A stretch of 64,000 nt of DNA from Superficieibacter electus (GCF_002915575.1 NZ_PQGD01000005.1:186001-250000), one strand, 5' to 3'; shown: positions 1 to 10,881, numbered from the stretch's first letter. Program-made: numbers and translations. The notes: generated from the sequence alone by a model not told the origin.

Positions 1-746
1 AGGAAAAAGGGCTGGACGCTTACTTTGCCCTGCAACAGAAAGTCAGCGAGGCCGCCAGCAATGACAATGAATCATTGGCTGGTGCGGAACAGGCGGCTGG
101 CATCAAAGCCGTGGAAACCGGCTGGTTTGACCGCAACAGCCTGCCCGCAGAGCTGAACTTCAAGCCAGTTTCCGACGCTATCTTCAGCGGCGCGCTGGTG
201 GGGCAGAACGGTACGCCGGGCAGCAACTCAGACATCATCACTGTTGATGGCGATCGTGCGTTTGTTATTCGCGTGAGCGAGCACAAAGCGGAAGCTGTAA
301 AACCGCTGGCTGAGGTGAGAGATCTGGTGGCAGAAAGCGTCAGACGTGAGAAAGCCACTCAGCAGGCGAAGCTGGATGCAGAAAAACTGCTGACCGCGCT
401 GCAAACCGGTAAAGGTGATGAAGCAATGAAAGCTGCTGGACTGAGCTTCGGCGAGGCGAAAACGCTTAGCCGTACGGGTCAGGACCCGGTAAGTCAGGCC
501 GCCTTTACGCTGGCACTACCAGCAAACGGTAAGCCTTCTTATGGTACCGCCAATGATATGCAGGGAAATATTGTCCTGTTGGCGCTGGATGACGTTAAAG
601 CCGGAACCATGCCGGACGATCAGAAAAAAGCAATGGTACAGGGCATTACGCGTAACAATGCTCAGATCGCCTTTGAAGCCCTGATGAGTAACCTGCGTAA
701 GCAAGCCAAAATCAAGTATGGCGACATTGTTGAGCAGCAACAATAA
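1..746 (+). CDS. ppiD: PpiD periplasmic folding chaperone, C-terminal part (5' end outside window)
   Basis: The reading frame is open from the first bases (codons in phase from position 3) to TAA at 744-746, so this is the 3' part of a longer gene. The translation matches the C-terminal region of enterobacterial PpiD, a membrane-anchored periplasmic chaperone of the SurA/parvulin type that works near the SecYEG translocon. The N-terminal membrane anchor and most of the parvulin-like domain lie upstream of the window. What remains includes the conserved stretch around SDIITVDGDRAFVIRV and a lysine- and glutamine-rich C-terminus. Its position directly before ybaV and fadM is the E. coli order. 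A hairpin terminator follows. Identification is by recalled similarity and synteny. Confidence 0.93.
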   Translation, partial: EKGLDAYFALQQKVSEAASNDNESLAGAEQAAGIKAVETGWFDRNSLPAELNFKPVSDAIFSGALVGQNGTPGSNSDIITVDGDRAFVIRVSEHKAEAVKPLAEVRDLVAESVRREKATQQAKLDAEKLLTALQTGKGDEAMKAAGLSFGEAKTLSRTGQDPVSQAAFTLALPANGKPSYGTANDMQGNIVLLALDDVKAGTMPDDQKKAMVQGITRNNAQIAFEALMSNLRKQAKIKYGDIVEQQQ

Positions 747-786
747 CGAGGCTGCTTCCAGAATTTTGCAACTCGTTGCAATAACT

Positions 787-812
787 AAAGGCCGCTTTCG
801 CGGCCTTTTCCA
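787..812 (+). terminator. Rho-independent terminator of ppiD
   Basis: Perfect 9-bp inverted repeat AAAGGCCGC / GCGGCCTTT around a TTTC loop, followed by TT, about 40 bp after the ppiD stop. Confidence 0.85.
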
Positions 813-819
813 TTTTTAA

Positions 820-1266
<447 letters not shown>

Positions 1267-1370
1267 ATTTCATTCAAAGAGTTGCATGGCGGCAAATTTT
1301 TGCCAGACTAAAGAGGTCATACCAGTGGTGTGACCTCTGTCTCTATTACAACAATAAAGGTTAACGCGCT

Positions 1371-1775
1371 ATGCAGACTCAAATTAAAGTTCGGGGTTAT
1401 CACCTCGATGTTTATCAACATGTTAATAACGCCCGCTACCTGGAGTTTCTGGAAGAAGCACGCTGGGATGGGCTGGAAAGCAGCGATAGTTTTCAGTGGA
1501 TGACCGCGCACCATATCGCTTTTGTCGTGGTTAATATCAATATTAATTACCGGCGTCCGGCAGTGTTGAGCGATCTTCTCACTATAACCAGCGAACTCCG
1601 GCAGCTTAACGGTAAGAGCGGAATTCTCAGCCAGGTCGTAACGCTTGAGCCAGAAGGCCAGGTTGTCGCCGACGCGTTAATCACCTTTGTGTGTATTGAT
1701 TTGAAAACCCAGAAAGCACTGGCGCTGGAGGGGGAACTGCGGGAGAAACTGGAAGCGATGATGCCGGGAGAATAA
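1371..1775 (+). CDS. fadM: FadM long-chain acyl-CoA thioesterase III
   Basis: 134-residue hot-dog-fold thioesterase of the 4HBT family. The motif YHLDVYQHVNNARYLEFLEE holds the catalytic Asp and the family signature near residues 11-30. FadM hydrolyses long-chain acyl-CoA esters, notably dead-end products of unsaturated fatty acid beta-oxidation, in the cytosol. The family length is 130-135 residues, so the gene looks intact. It is a single-gene unit with an AAAGG ribosome site before ATG, and a BIME repeat cluster follows its stop. Confidence 0.94.
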   Translation: MQTQIKVRGYHLDVYQHVNNARYLEFLEEARWDGLESSDSFQWMTAHHIAFVVVNININYRRPAVLSDLLTITSELRQLNGKSGILSQVVTLEPEGQVVADALITFVCIDLKTQKALALEGELREKLEAMMPGE

Positions 1776-1805
1776 CGCTTGCCGTGCCAGTAATGCCCGG
1801 GGTAC

Positions 1806-1975
1806 GACGCTTGCTCGGGTGGTGTTTTGCCCGGCGGCGCTGGCGCTTGCGCGGGCCTACGGGGGATGACGCTTGCTCGGGTGGTGTTTTACCCGGCGGC
1901 GCTGGCGCTTGCGCGGGCCTACGGGGGATGACGCTGGCTCGGGTGATGGTTTTGCCCGGCGGCGCTGGCGCGGCC
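1806..1975. repeat. Tandem 62-bp BIME units (about three copies)
   Basis: A unit starting GACGCTTGCTCGGGTGGTGT recurs at 1806, 1868 and, with changes, at 1930, giving an exact 62-bp period; the third copy is shortened. Each unit carries a REP core (GCCCGGCGGCGCTGGCGCTT plus GCGGGCCTAC). This explains the two spurious Gly/Arg-rich open frames here. It fills the gap between convergent fadM and queC. Confidence 0.85.
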
Positions 1976-2007
1976 TGTGGTACTTACTGCTGGAGATCAC
2001 CTGTTTT

Positions 2008-2041
2008 GTAGGCCCGGTAAGGCGAAAGCCGCCACCGGGCA
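2008..2041. repeat. REP element
   Basis: Classic REP palindrome GTAGGCCCGGTAAGGCGAAA followed by GCCGCCACCGGGCA, downstream of the tandem BIME and before the end of queC. Confidence 0.85.
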
Positions 2042-2092
2042 ACACGGCCACGGTGCGGCTATCGTCATTCGAACACTCCGCCCGGCATTCCC

Positions 2093-2788
2093 TTATGCCA
2101 GCCCGGTTTTTCTCTGCATTGCTGTCCTCACCGACGTTACATTCGCCAGAAAATGGTTTAACCCATTGGCACGCAGATGACAGGCAGCACATTGCCCGCA
2201 ACCATCACCTTTAATGCCGTTGTAACAGGTCAACGTCTCATTACGAACCAGATCCAGCTTGCCCCAGTAATCGGCCAGCGCCCAGGTTTCGGCTTTATCA
2301 AGCCACATTAGCGGCGTTTCAAAACGAATATCCTTTGCCATTCCCAGGCTTACCGCGTGGTTAAGCGCCTTAACAAATTCATCGCGGCAATCCGGATAGC
2401 CGGAGAAGTCGGTCTCACATACCCCGGTGATCACCGCTTCGGCCTTCACCTGATAAGCGTAAATCGCCGCCAGGGTTAAAAATAAAATATTACGTCCTGG
2501 TACGAAGGTATTCGGAATGCCATCGGCATCGGGTTTATAATCCGGCACCGGAATGCTGTCACGGGTCAGACTGCTAATCGCCAGTTCATTGAGCAACGTC
2601 ACATCCAGCACTTTGTGCGCCCGGGCACCTAACTTCAGGGCCAGTTCTCGCGCGACGTCAATCTCCGCCCGATGCCGCTGGCCATAGTCGAACGTCACGC
2701 AGTGAACGTCATCATACTGATGCAGTGCCTGAATCAGACAGGTTGTGGAGTCTTGTCCTCCGCTAAAAACAACAACCGCGCGTTTCAT
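2093..2788 (-). CDS. queC: QueC 7-cyano-7-deazaguanine synthase
   Basis: 231 residues, the same length as E. coli QueC. The enzyme converts 7-carboxy-7-deazaguanine to preQ0 with ATP and ammonia, a step in queuosine tRNA modification. Seen directly: the N-terminal PP-loop ATPase motif [15 protein letters not shown] (residues 6-20) and the C-terminal zinc-binding cysteine cluster [20 protein letters not shown]. It lies convergent to fadM across the BIME and downstream of ybaE on the same strand, as in E. coli. Confidence 0.96.
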   Translation of the reverse strand: MKRAVVVFSGGQDSTTCLIQALHQYDDVHCVTFDYGQRHRAEIDVARELALKLGARAHKVLDVTLLNELAISSLTRDSIPVPDYKPDADGIPNTFVPGRNILFLTLAAIYAYQVKAEAVITGVCETDFSGYPDCRDEFVKALNHAVSLGMAKDIRFETPLMWLDKAETWALADYWGKLDLVRNETLTCYNGIKGDGCGQCAACHLRANGLNHFLANVTSVRTAMQRKTGLA

Positions 2789-2853
2789 TACTCTTCCCGC
2801 TTATTACATTAAACCGCTATGGTAACGTCTGCTGACCACGGCGACCAGCTTCT

Positions 2854-4554
2854 TCAGCGGATGGAGGCAGGTAGCCATGCTGAACAAAAATCAAACCAGC
2901 CCCGCGTATTAAGGCGAATACCGTTCACCCCCGGCGGGGCGCTAACCCGATAATGATAATTAAACAGCGGCGTTAAAATGCCCTGCGACATGAGCGAATC
3001 GAAAACCTGTTTGAGTGCGGCGCAACGTTGGTCATCATCCGGATGCCGTTGCGCCTCGTCCAGCGTCAGTTGCAGTCGGGAAAATTGCGCTTCACTGAGG
3101 AGCGCTGGCCACAGCGGATCGCAGCGCAGCCACTGTTCGAGAGTATACTCAGCAGACTCACCAATCAGCCTGTCACCCATGATAATGTCCGCCTTTGGCA
3201 GACTGGTGCATCCCTCCCAGTTTTTGGCATCATAAAAAACCAGTTTCAGCTCACAATCTTCTGCTGCCAGCGCGGTTTTGAGCTGTTGCGCCATGGTATG
3301 CAATTCGACAGGAAGATGGTAAAGCAGCGTTAACGCTGGCGGAAGAGGCGTATTGGTTTCCCTGGATGCCGGAGGGATCGCCCAGCCGGGTAAAAGCTCC
3401 TGGCTGGGGGTGATCAGATTTTCATCCAGCGGCAGCGTCTGCAACAGGGCGGTATGGTGAATGATATCAATCACTCGTTGTGCCTGTGCCTGGGTAAGCC
3501 GCTCGCTTTGGCGCAGAGCGAGATAACAAAAACCGAGGCTGATGCTATTGCTCACTAACCGCAGCTGGCTTAACTCTTCAGGCTCGCCAATGGCGATTTG
3601 TACCGGATGACGACAACTGGTGCCTAAATTCTGCTCAAAAAGCAGTGGGGTGATCCAGTATTCAATCGCTTTCAGCAGTGGGTGCGTTAAATGGTAGCGG
3701 TCATGGTTTTCCAGCCGTACCAGCTCCGGCCCGAAGATTTTCAGGCAAAACGGGCCGGTACCTACCGCCGGATGCTCCGGATGTGCCAGTACGCTGCAAT
3801 AGCTGGCGAGGCGGTGCGCCAGCCAGTAATCCGCACGATCAAGAATAAAGGTCAGGCATTGTGCGTGTGTGATCTCAATACGGCTGATGCTGGCAAATAA
3901 CCTGCGTAAGGCGGGCAAAGACAACAGCATATCCAGGCGCGCCTTTAACTGTCCGGTCGTAACGGCATCGCCATTATGCCAGTAAAGCGTTGAACGGATA
4001 TAAAACTGCCAGCGCAGGCCGTCAGCGGAAATTTCCCAGTGATGGGCGAGATCGCCCTGCGGCTGCGATGAATCCTGCAAAAAGCGGGTCAGGCCGCAGA
4101 ATACTTGCCCCGCCAGATGTTGTTCTGCGCGACCTGATAAAAAACCGGGATGCAGCGGTTCAAGTGGCCGGTAATAAGGTATGCGCAGGGTGGGCGTATT
4201 GTTTTGCCATTGCCCGCCCAGAAAAGGGTGTAACAGTGCCCGTAGTTCAACCGGAGCCAGTTGCGCCAGTTCAAGCGCATCGTGCTGGTGGCCCTTATTT
4301 AGTGCCTGCTCCATCATCTGATTGCGTAACATGACGGGAGAAACCAAAAATTTCAGCACACCACGCTTTCCTCTCCCCGAGCGGGCCTGCCAGTGCAGCC
4401 AGCCTGCCTCCTGCGCCTGGCGCAACAGCGTTCGCATATGTCTTTCGCTGCAAAAACAGCGGGCTGCCAGCTCGGCAATAGTGGCCTCCTGGGGCGCGCC
4501 ATCGGACGGTTGCCAGAGCCGCTGATATTGGTTAAGGCGATTAAGCAGTCTCAT
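2854..4554 (-). CDS. ybaE: YbaE, SgrR-type transcriptional regulator with solute-binding domain
   Basis: The start was set at the ATG giving MRLLNRLNQYQRLWQPSDG, five codons inside the longest frame, which yields 566 residues and matches E. coli YbaE. The N-terminal SgrR-type winged helix (about residues 1-110, with CFCSERHMRTLLRQAQEAGW as the helix-turn-helix) is followed by a long domain related to periplasmic oligopeptide-binding proteins (SBP_bac_5) but without a signal peptide. In SgrR this architecture senses sugar-phosphate stress; the ligand and targets of YbaE are unknown to me. It is divergent from cof. Confidence 0.9.
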   Translation of the reverse strand: MRLLNRLNQYQRLWQPSDGAPQEATIAELAARCFCSERHMRTLLRQAQEAGWLHWQARSGRGKRGVLKFLVSPVMLRNQMMEQALNKGHQHDALELAQLAPVELRALLHPFLGGQWQNNTPTLRIPYYRPLEPLHPGFLSGRAEQHLAGQVFCGLTRFLQDSSQPQGDLAHHWEISADGLRWQFYIRSTLYWHNGDAVTTGQLKARLDMLLSLPALRRLFASISRIEITHAQCLTFILDRADYWLAHRLASYCSVLAHPEHPAVGTGPFCLKIFGPELVRLENHDRYHLTHPLLKAIEYWITPLLFEQNLGTSCRHPVQIAIGEPEELSQLRLVSNSISLGFCYLALRQSERLTQAQAQRVIDIIHHTALLQTLPLDENLITPSQELLPGWAIPPASRETNTPLPPALTLLYHLPVELHTMAQQLKTALAAEDCELKLVFYDAKNWEGCTSLPKADIIMGDRLIGESAEYTLEQWLRCDPLWPALLSEAQFSRLQLTLDEAQRHPDDDQRCAALKQVFDSLMSQGILTPLFNYHYRVSAPPGVNGIRLNTRGWFDFCSAWLPASIR

Positions 4555-4655
4555 AAAAACCCGGAACAATATTCATCAACTATTCACTATTACTTCCGTA
4601 TATCCCGGTAGATACTTAAGCGCAAGACAAACGCATCATTTATCGGGATACGATC

Positions 4656-5474
4656 ATGGTCAAACTGGCTGCATTTGATATGGATGGTACGCTACTGATG
4701 CCGGACCATCGTCTGGGAGACAAAACCCTGACTACGCTTAAACGCCTGCGCGATCGTGATATTACGCTGACGTTTGCTACCGGCCGCCATGCCCTGGAAA
4801 TGCGTCATGTGATTGGCGAACTGGCACTGGAGGCGTTTCTTATCACCGGTAACGGAACGCGTATTCATTCTCTGGAAGGCGAGCTACTTCACCAGCAGGA
4901 TCTGGCTCCCGATGTGGCGCAAGCGGTCCTGCACGGAAACTGGCAGACCGATGCCAGCATGCACATTTTCAATGACCGCGGCTGGTTCACGGACAAAGAG
5001 ATGCCGCTCCTGCTTCAGGCGCATGCCTTCAGCGGTTTCCGCTATCAGATCCGCGATTTACAGCGGGTGCCGCTGGATGAGGTGACAAAAATCTGTTTTT
5101 GTGGCGAGCATGAAGACCTCTGCCGCCTGCAAATTCAGCTACAGGAGACACTGGGTGAGCGCGCGCACCTGTGTTTTTCTGCCCTTTATTGCCTTGAGGT
5201 ATTGCCCACAGGATGCAACAAAGGTGCAGCGCTTAGCGTGTTAAGCCAGCATTTGGGCATTTCAATGCAGGATTGTATGGCCTTTGGCGACGCGATGAAC
5301 GACAGCGAAATGCTTTCAAGCGTGGGGCACGGGTTGATTATGGGTAACGCCATGCCGCAGCTTATAAATGTTCTGCCCCACTTAACGGTTATTGGACACT
5401 GCCAGACGCAGGCAGTCTCCCATTTTTTGGCTCACTGGCTGGATAACCCCCATCTTCCTTATTCCCCCGAATAG
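4656..5474 (+). CDS. cof: Cof, HAD-superfamily HMP-PP phosphatase
   Basis: 272 residues, the length of E. coli Cof, which hydrolyses the thiamine intermediate HMP-pyrophosphate and, less specifically, other phosphates. HAD motifs are all present: [10 protein letters not shown] with the nucleophile Asp near residue 8, [10 protein letters not shown] (motif II), the lysine in TGCNKGAAL, and [10 protein letters not shown] (motif IV). The C2B cap lies between them. A perfect hairpin terminator shared with the convergent PLP gene follows. Confidence 0.95.
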   Translation: MVKLAAFDMDGTLLMPDHRLGDKTLTTLKRLRDRDITLTFATGRHALEMRHVIGELALEAFLITGNGTRIHSLEGELLHQQDLAPDVAQAVLHGNWQTDASMHIFNDRGWFTDKEMPLLLQAHAFSGFRYQIRDLQRVPLDEVTKICFCGEHEDLCRLQIQLQETLGERAHLCFSALYCLEVLPTGCNKGAALSVLSQHLGISMQDCMAFGDAMNDSEMLSSVGHGLIMGNAMPQLINVLPHLTVIGHCQTQAVSHFLAHWLDNPHLPYSPE

Positions 5475-5491
5475 TAAGATTTTTTCCAGCA

Positions 5492-5517
5492 AGCCAGACG
5501 TCAGTCTGGCTTTTTTT
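5492..5517. terminator. Bidirectional terminator between cof and the PLP enzyme
   Basis: Inverted repeat AGCCAGAC-GTCA-GTCTGGCT followed by seven T on the plus strand. The PLP-enzyme stop at 5516 touches the T tract; upstream A-rich sequence is weaker for the other strand. Confidence 0.85.
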
Positions 5518-6562
5518 ATTCTGTCAGCCGCGCAAGCTCTGCTTTCCACGGGGTCACGTCGCCGATATTTTCCTTCACCCACTGCGGGTTATAGTAGGTC
5601 TCCAGATAGCGCTCGCCGCTGTCACACAGCAAGGTGACAATCGCGCCGCAACGGCCTTGCTCACGCATTCTGGCAGCCAGTTGCAGCGCTCCCCACATGT
5701 TGGTCCCGGTAGACGCGCCGACCTTACGGCCAAGCTGCGTTTCCAGCCACTGCGCGGTGGCGACGCTGGCGGCATCGGGCACGCGCAGCATCTCGTCAAC
5801 GACGTGCGGAATAAACGACGGCTCAACACGCGGGCGGCCAATGCCTTCGATTTTACTGCCGACCGTGCTGCGCAGGGTGGCATCGCGGGTTTGCCAGTAG
5901 TCCATAAACACTGAGTTTTGCGGGTCGACTACCGCCAGCCGGGTATCGTAGCCCTGAGAGCGAATATAACGACCAATGGTGGCTGACGTGCCGCCGGTTC
6001 CGGCGCTCATCACAATAAACGCAGGCACCGGATGCGGCTCGTTCTGCATCTGCCGGAAAATACTGTCGGCAATATTATTATTACCGCGCCAGTCGGTTGC
6101 GCGTTCGGCAAAGGTAAACTGATCCATGTAGTGACCGTTCAGTTCGCGGGCCAGCGTTTCAGAGGCGGCATAAATCTCGCAGGCGCTATTCACGAAGTGG
6201 CAGCGACCGCCGTAAAACTCTATTTGTTCAATCTTACGTCTGGCCGTGCAGGCGGGCATCACGGCAATGAACGGCAGCCCCAGCAGACGCGCGAAATAGG
6301 CTTCTGACACCGCTGTCGAGCCGGAAGACGCTTCGATAATCGGCGTTCCTTCAGTGATCCAGCCGTTGCACAGACCGTACAGAAACAGCGAGCGCGCCAG
6401 GCGGTGCTTCAGGCTGCCGGTCGGATGTGTGCTTTCATCTTTCAGATAAAGCGGGATGCCGCTGAAGCCCGGCAGCGTCAGGCGAATAAGATGCGTGTCG
6501 GCGGAGCGCTGGTAGTCAGCATTAATTTCGCTGATGGCATGATTGACCCAGTTGCGGTTCAT
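5516..6562 (-). CDS. PLP-dependent cysteine synthase / beta-synthase family protein
   Basis: 348-residue fold-type II PLP enzyme. The Schiff-base lysine is in [18 protein letters not shown] (near residue 53), and a phosphate-binding Gly-rich loop reads [16 protein letters not shown] gene of this type occurs at the same place in Salmonella but not in E. coli K-12. It diverges from decR, whose E. coli product controls cysteine detoxification genes, with about 115 bp between the two starts. That makes a cysteine or D-amino-acid desulfhydrase role plausible, but this is inference. Cysteine or cystathionine synthesis is the alternative; substrate residues cannot be judged by eye. Confidence 0.75.
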   Translation of the reverse strand: MNRNWVNHAISEINADYQRSADTHLIRLTLPGFSGIPLYLKDESTHPTGSLKHRLARSLFLYGLCNGWITEGTPIIEASSGSTAVSEAYFARLLGLPFIAVMPACTARRKIEQIEFYGGRCHFVNSACEIYAASETLARELNGHYMDQFTFAERATDWRGNNNIADSIFRQMQNEPHPVPAFIVMSAGTGGTSATIGRYIRSQGYDTRLAVVDPQNSVFMDYWQTRDATLRSTVGSKIEGIGRPRVEPSFIPHVVDEMLRVPDAASVATAQWLETQLGRKVGASTGTNMWGALQLAARMREQGRCGAIVTLLCDSGERYLETYYNPQWVKENIGDVTPWKAELARLTE

Positions 6563-6677
6563 GATGGTTTTCCATTTGTCATTTTGTGCCCAGCGTAGCG
6601 AAAAGCACGGAAAAAATTGTTGCTATTTAACCTTTAAATTACAATTGAAAGAGAAATTTATTCTCCGGGAGAGGGCT

Positions 6678-7136
6678 GTGTTAGATAAAATTGACCGTAA
6701 GCTGCTTTCGCTATTACAGCAGGACTGCACCCTGTCTTTGCAGGCGCTGGCCGATGCCGTTAATCTGACCACCACCCCCTGCTGGAAGCGACTGAAAAAG
6801 CTGGAAGACGATAAAGTGCTACTTGGCAAAGTGGCGCTGCTTGATGCGGAAAAACTCGGGCTGGGCTTAACCGCGTTCGTGCTTATTAAAACGCAGCATC
6901 ACAGCAGCGAATGGTACAGCCAGCTGGTGAAAGTGGTCACCGAGCTGCCTGAAGTACTGGGCGTCTGGCGCATGGCGGGGGAGTATGACTATCTGATGCA
7001 GGTACAGGTCGCTGATATGAAACGCTACGATGAATTTTATAAACGGCTGGTCAGCCGCGTGCCAGGCTTATCTGACGTCACATCGAGCTTTGCGATGGAG
7101 CAGATCAAACATACTACGGCGCTCCCCATCGACTAA
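6678..7136 (+). CDS. decR: DecR, Lrp/AsnC-family cysteine-responsive activator
   Basis: Translation most likely starts at GTG 6678 (giving [20 protein letters not shown]) behind GGGAGAGGG. That yields 152 residues, the length of E. coli DecR (YbaO); the longer upstream frame overlaps the divergent promoter region. The N-terminal AsnC-type helix-turn-helix (about residues 2-60) is followed by a RAM effector domain (about 65-145). In E. coli DecR activates the cysteine desulfidase operon yhaOM in response to cysteine. The divergent PLP gene is a natural candidate target here. mdlA begins about 50 bp downstream. Confidence 0.92.
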   Translation: MLDKIDRKLLSLLQQDCTLSLQALADAVNLTTTPCWKRLKKLEDDKVLLGKVALLDAEKLGLGLTAFVLIKTQHHSSEWYSQLVKVVTELPEVLGVWRMAGEYDYLMQVQVADMKRYDEFYKRLVSRVPGLSDVTSSFAMEQIKHTTALPID

Positions 7137-7184
7137 TTTCCCGGCGTTGTGGTCGGGCTACTCGGGAATTCAGGATTCTATCGC

Positions 7185-8948
7185 GTGCGATTATTTGCTC
7201 AATTAAGTTGGTACTTCCGCCGGGAGTGGCGACGCTATCTCGGGGCGGTTGCCCTGCTCATTATCATTGCTGTTCTGCAGCTAATCCCGCCGAAAGTCGT
7301 GGGGGTGATCGTTGATGGTGTCACCCAGCAGCATTACAGCGCAACGCAAGTCCTGATGTGGTTAGGGCTGATGGCGCTGATTGCGGTGGTGGTGTATTTG
7401 CTGCGCTTTGTGTGGCGCGTGCTGTTGTTCGGCGCGTCCTATCAGCTTGCTATTGAACTGCGGGAAGATTACTACCGTCAACTGAGCCGTCAACATCCGG
7501 AGTTTTACCTGCGTCACCGTACCGGTGACTTGATTGCCCGCGCAACTAATGACGTTGACCGCGTGGTTTTTGCTGCCGGGGAAGGGGTGTTAACGCTGGT
7601 GGATTCCCTGGTGATGGGCTGCGCGGTACTGATTGTTATGTCAACGCAAATTAGCTGGCAGCTTACCTTGCTGGCGCTGGTGCCAATGCCGGTCATGGCG
7701 CTGATGATCAAACGCAACGGCGATCAGTTGCATGAGCGTTTTAAACTGGCACAGGCGGCGTTTTCGTCGCTCAACGATCGCACCCAGGAAAGCATGACCA
7801 GCATCCGCATGATCAAAGCTTTTGGTCTGGAAGATCGTCAGTCGGCGCTGTTTGCCGCCGATGCGGCGGATACCGGGGCGAAGAACCTCCGCGTTGCCCG
7901 CATTGATGCGCGTTTTGATCCCACCATCTATATCGCCATCGGTACCGCGAACCTGCTGGCGATTGGCGGCGGCAGCTGGATGGTGATTAATAACACCTTA
8001 ACCCTCGGCGAGCTGACCAGTTTTATTATGTATCTCGGGCTGATGATCTGGCCGATGCTGGCGCTGGCGTGGATGTTTAATATTGTGGAGCGCGGCAGCG
8101 CGGCTTACAGTCGCATTCGCGCGATGCTTTCGGAAGCGCCGGTGGTTGACGACGGAAGTGAAACTTTGCCAGCGGAGCGCGGCACGCTGGCGGTGGCGAT
8201 TGCCGAATTCCGCTGGCCGCACGCGGCGCATCCCACGCTAAACAACGTTAATTTCACGCTGAAGCCCGGAAAAATGCTGGGGATTTGCGGGCCGACCGGA
8301 GCCGGAAAAAGCACGCTACTGGCGCTCATCCAGCGTCACTTTGACGTCGACCGGGGTGAAATCCGCTACCACGATATTCCGCTTCCCCGTCTGCAAATCG
8401 ACAACTGGCGCAGCCGTCTGGCTATCGTCAATCAGACGCCGTTTTTGTTTTCCGATACCGTTGCCCGCAATATTGCGCTGGGTAAACCGGATGCAACACA
8501 ACAGGAAATCGAGCATGTGGCGCGTCTTGCCAGTGTGCATGATGATATTTTGCGTCTGCCGCAGGGCTATGAGACGGAAGTTGGCGAGCGCGGGGTCATG
8601 CTCTCGGGTGGGCAAAAACAGCGCCTCTCAATCGCCCGGGCGCTACTGGTTGATGCAGAAATCCTGATCCTTGATGACGCCCTGTCGGCGGTGGATGGCC
8701 GTACCGAACATCAAATCCTGCATAACCTGCGGCAGTGGGGGGAGGGGAGGACGGTGATTATCAGCGCGCATCGCTTGTCTGCCCTGACAGAGGCGGATGA
8801 AATTATCGTGATGCAACAGGGACATATTAGTCAGCGTGGAGAGCATGAACAGCTAGTCTCTCAGCCTGGATGGTACCGCGATATGTATCGCTATCAGCAG
8901 CTTGAAGCCGCACTGGATGATGAGCCGGAGGAGACCAGCCATGCGTAG
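7185..8948 (+). CDS. mdlA: MdlA, ABC-type multidrug exporter half-transporter
   Basis: The start was placed at GTG 7185 (giving [20 protein letters not shown]), preceded by AGGA at good spacing; this matches the E. coli N-terminus and gives 587 residues. Six membrane segments (about residues 15-300) are followed by a nucleotide-binding domain with Walker [11 protein letters not shown], signature LSGGQKQR and Walker B ILILDDAL. The Walker B carboxylate is followed by Asp rather than Glu, hinting that this half has the weaker ATP site of a heterodimer. The frame overlaps mdlB by 8 bp, so the two are translationally coupled. The substrate is unknown. Confidence 0.95.
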   Translation: MRLFAQLSWYFRREWRRYLGAVALLIIIAVLQLIPPKVVGVIVDGVTQQHYSATQVLMWLGLMALIAVVVYLLRFVWRVLLFGASYQLAIELREDYYRQLSRQHPEFYLRHRTGDLIARATNDVDRVVFAAGEGVLTLVDSLVMGCAVLIVMSTQISWQLTLLALVPMPVMALMIKRNGDQLHERFKLAQAAFSSLNDRTQESMTSIRMIKAFGLEDRQSALFAADAADTGAKNLRVARIDARFDPTIYIAIGTANLLAIGGGSWMVINNTLTLGELTSFIMYLGLMIWPMLALAWMFNIVERGSAAYSRIRAMLSEAPVVDDGSETLPAERGTLAVAIAEFRWPHAAHPTLNNVNFTLKPGKMLGICGPTGAGKSTLLALIQRHFDVDRGEIRYHDIPLPRLQIDNWRSRLAIVNQTPFLFSDTVARNIALGKPDATQQEIEHVARLASVHDDILRLPQGYETEVGERGVMLSGGQKQRLSIARALLVDAEILILDDALSAVDGRTEHQILHNLRQWGEGRTVIISAHRLSALTEADEIIVMQQGHISQRGEHEQLVSQPGWYRDMYRYQQLEAALDDEPEETSHA

Positions 8949-10719
8949 TTTTGGACAGTTATGGCCCACGCTCAAACGCCTGCTGAAATATGGTTCTCCA
9001 TGGCGCAAACCGCTGTCCCTGGCCGTGGGAATGCTGTGGATCGCGGCGGTAGCTGAAGTGAGTGGTCCGCTGCTGATCAGTTATTTTATCGATAACATGG
9101 TCGCAAAGCGCACCCTGCCACTGGGGCCGATTTGTGGGCTGGCGGCGGCCTATATCGGCCTTCAGTTGTTGGCGGCCGGGCTGCATTATTCACAGTCGAT
9201 CCTGTTTAACCGGGCGGCGGTAGGCGTGGTTCAGCAGTTGCGTACTGACGTGATGGACGCTGCGCTGCGTCAGCCGCTCAGCGCCTTTGATACGCAGCCG
9301 GTCGGCGAGCTTATCTCGCGCGTGACCAATGATACCGAAGTCATTCGCGATCTCTACGTCACCGTCGTTGCGACGGTACTGCGCAGTGCGGCGCTGGTTG
9401 GCGCAATGCTGGTTGCCATGTTCAGCCTCGACTGGCGAATGGCGCTGGTGGCCATCACCATCTTCCCGGCAGTGATCATCGTCATGCTTATTTACCAGCG
9501 TTACAGCACGCCGATCGTCCGCCGGGTACGTGCCTGGCTTGCTGAAATCAACGATGGCTTTAATGAAGTCATCAACGGCATGAGTGTTATCCAGCAGTTC
9601 CGCCAGCAGGCCCGCTTTGGCGAGCGGATGCGCGAGGCCAGCTATGCGCATTACCAGGCGCGGATGCAAACCCTGAAGCTGGATGGCTTTTTGCTGCGTC
9701 CGCTGCTGAGCCTGTTTTCCGCGCTCGTTTTGTGCGGCCTGCTGATGCTGTTTGGTTTTACCTCGGTCGGCACCATTGAAGTCGGGGTGCTCTACGCGTT
9801 CATTAGCTATCTTGGCCGCCTGAACGAGCCACTGATTGAGCTGACCACCCAGCAGTCAATGCTCCAGCAGGCGGTGGTTGCCGGTGAGCGTGTTTTTGAG
9901 TTGATGGACCGCCCCCGTCAGGATTATGGCGGTGATGACCAGCCGCTGCGTAGCGGCACTATCGACATTGAAAATGTTTCTTTTGCCTATCACCAGGACC
10001 GGCTGGTGTTGCAGGATATTAATCTGCACGTTCCCTCGCGTAGCTTTATCGCGCTGGTCGGCCATACCGGCAGCGGTAAAAGTACCCTTGCCAGTTTGCT
10101 GATGGGCAATTATCCGTTGAGCCAGGGTGAAATACGCCTCGACGGGCGGCCGCTGGCCTCGCTTAGCCATCAAACGTTGCGTCACGGCGTGGCAATGGTT
10201 CAGCAGGACCCGGTGGTGTTGGCGGATTCATTTCTCACCAACGTCACGCTGGGGCGTAAAATCGAAGAAGCGCAGGTCTGGCAGGCGCTGGAAACGGTGC
10301 AGCTTGCAGACCTGGCGCGCGGAATGCCTGACGGCATCCACACGCAGCTGGGAGAGCAGGGCAATAATCTCTCGGTGGGGCAAAAACAGCTTCTGGCGCT
10401 GGCGCGCGTGCTGATTGACACGCCGCAGATCCTGATCCTTGACGAAGCGACCGCCAATATCGACTCCGGCACGGAACGGGCGATCCAGCTGGCGCTGGCG
10501 GCAGTGCGTCAGCAGACCACGCTGATTGTCATCGCCCACCGTCTGTCAACGATTGTGGAGGCCGATACCATCATGGTCTTGCACCGTGGGCAGGCGGTAG
10601 AGCGGGGAACGCATCAGCAGCTTCTGGCGGCGAAAGGGCGCTACTGGCAAATGTACCAGCTTCAACTTGCGAGTGAAGAACTCCAGTCCAGTGAACAGGA
10701 CACCTCGCTGACTGCCTGA
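8941..10719 (+). CDS. mdlB: MdlB, ABC-type multidrug exporter half-transporter
   Basis: 592 residues from ATG 8941 ([18 protein letters not shown]), inside the 3' end of mdlA. Transmembrane domain at about residues 20-310; nucleotide-binding domain with Walker [11 protein letters not shown], signature NNLSVGQKQ and Walker B ILILDEAT. Here the canonical catalytic Glu is present (DEAT), in contrast to MdlA (DDAL). The signature begins LSVGQ rather than LSGGQ. Together these suggest an asymmetric heterodimer with one canonical ATP site, as in other heterodimeric exporters. The operon ends at the hairpin at 10782-10808. Confidence 0.95.
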   Translation: MRSFGQLWPTLKRLLKYGSPWRKPLSLAVGMLWIAAVAEVSGPLLISYFIDNMVAKRTLPLGPICGLAAAYIGLQLLAAGLHYSQSILFNRAAVGVVQQLRTDVMDAALRQPLSAFDTQPVGELISRVTNDTEVIRDLYVTVVATVLRSAALVGAMLVAMFSLDWRMALVAITIFPAVIIVMLIYQRYSTPIVRRVRAWLAEINDGFNEVINGMSVIQQFRQQARFGERMREASYAHYQARMQTLKLDGFLLRPLLSLFSALVLCGLLMLFGFTSVGTIEVGVLYAFISYLGRLNEPLIELTTQQSMLQQAVVAGERVFELMDRPRQDYGGDDQPLRSGTIDIENVSFAYHQDRLVLQDINLHVPSRSFIALVGHTGSGKSTLASLLMGNYPLSQGEIRLDGRPLASLSHQTLRHGVAMVQQDPVVLADSFLTNVTLGRKIEEAQVWQALETVQLADLARGMPDGIHTQLGEQGNNLSVGQKQLLALARVLIDTPQILILDEATANIDSGTERAIQLALAAVRQQTTLIVIAHRLSTIVEADTIMVLHRGQAVERGTHQQLLAAKGRYWQMYQLQLASEELQSSEQDTSLTA

Positions 10720-10781
10720 CGCACTACTTTCAGGCAACCTGCGCATCAGGAGATTTTCTGGTGCAATACTCCCCCGCACCC

Positions 10782-10808
10782 TGCACCAGCATGGTGCGTT
10801 TTTTTTGT
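10782..10808 (+). promoter_or_regulatory. NtrC-type enhancer site that also looks like the mdlAB terminator
   Basis: TGCACCA-GCA-TGGTGCG at 10782-10798 matches the NtrC consensus TGCACCA-N3-TGGTGCA at 13 of 14 positions and lies about 100 bp upstream of the sigma-54 promoter, the usual enhancer distance. The same palindrome is followed at once by eight T, which makes it a plausible intrinsic terminator for mdlAB. Confidence 0.8.
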
Positions 10809-10881
10809 GCTGCCACAATCTGAACCCCGGTCACACTTTTCTGCTGGCGTCTTCCCGCACCTGTCACGCAAAAACCATTTC

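Noticed and set aside
1784-2214. Overlapping Gly/Arg/Trp-rich open frames on both strands downstream of fadM
   Set aside because: They are translations of the tandem 62-bp BIME and REP sequence, with repeated peptide units and no ribosome site.
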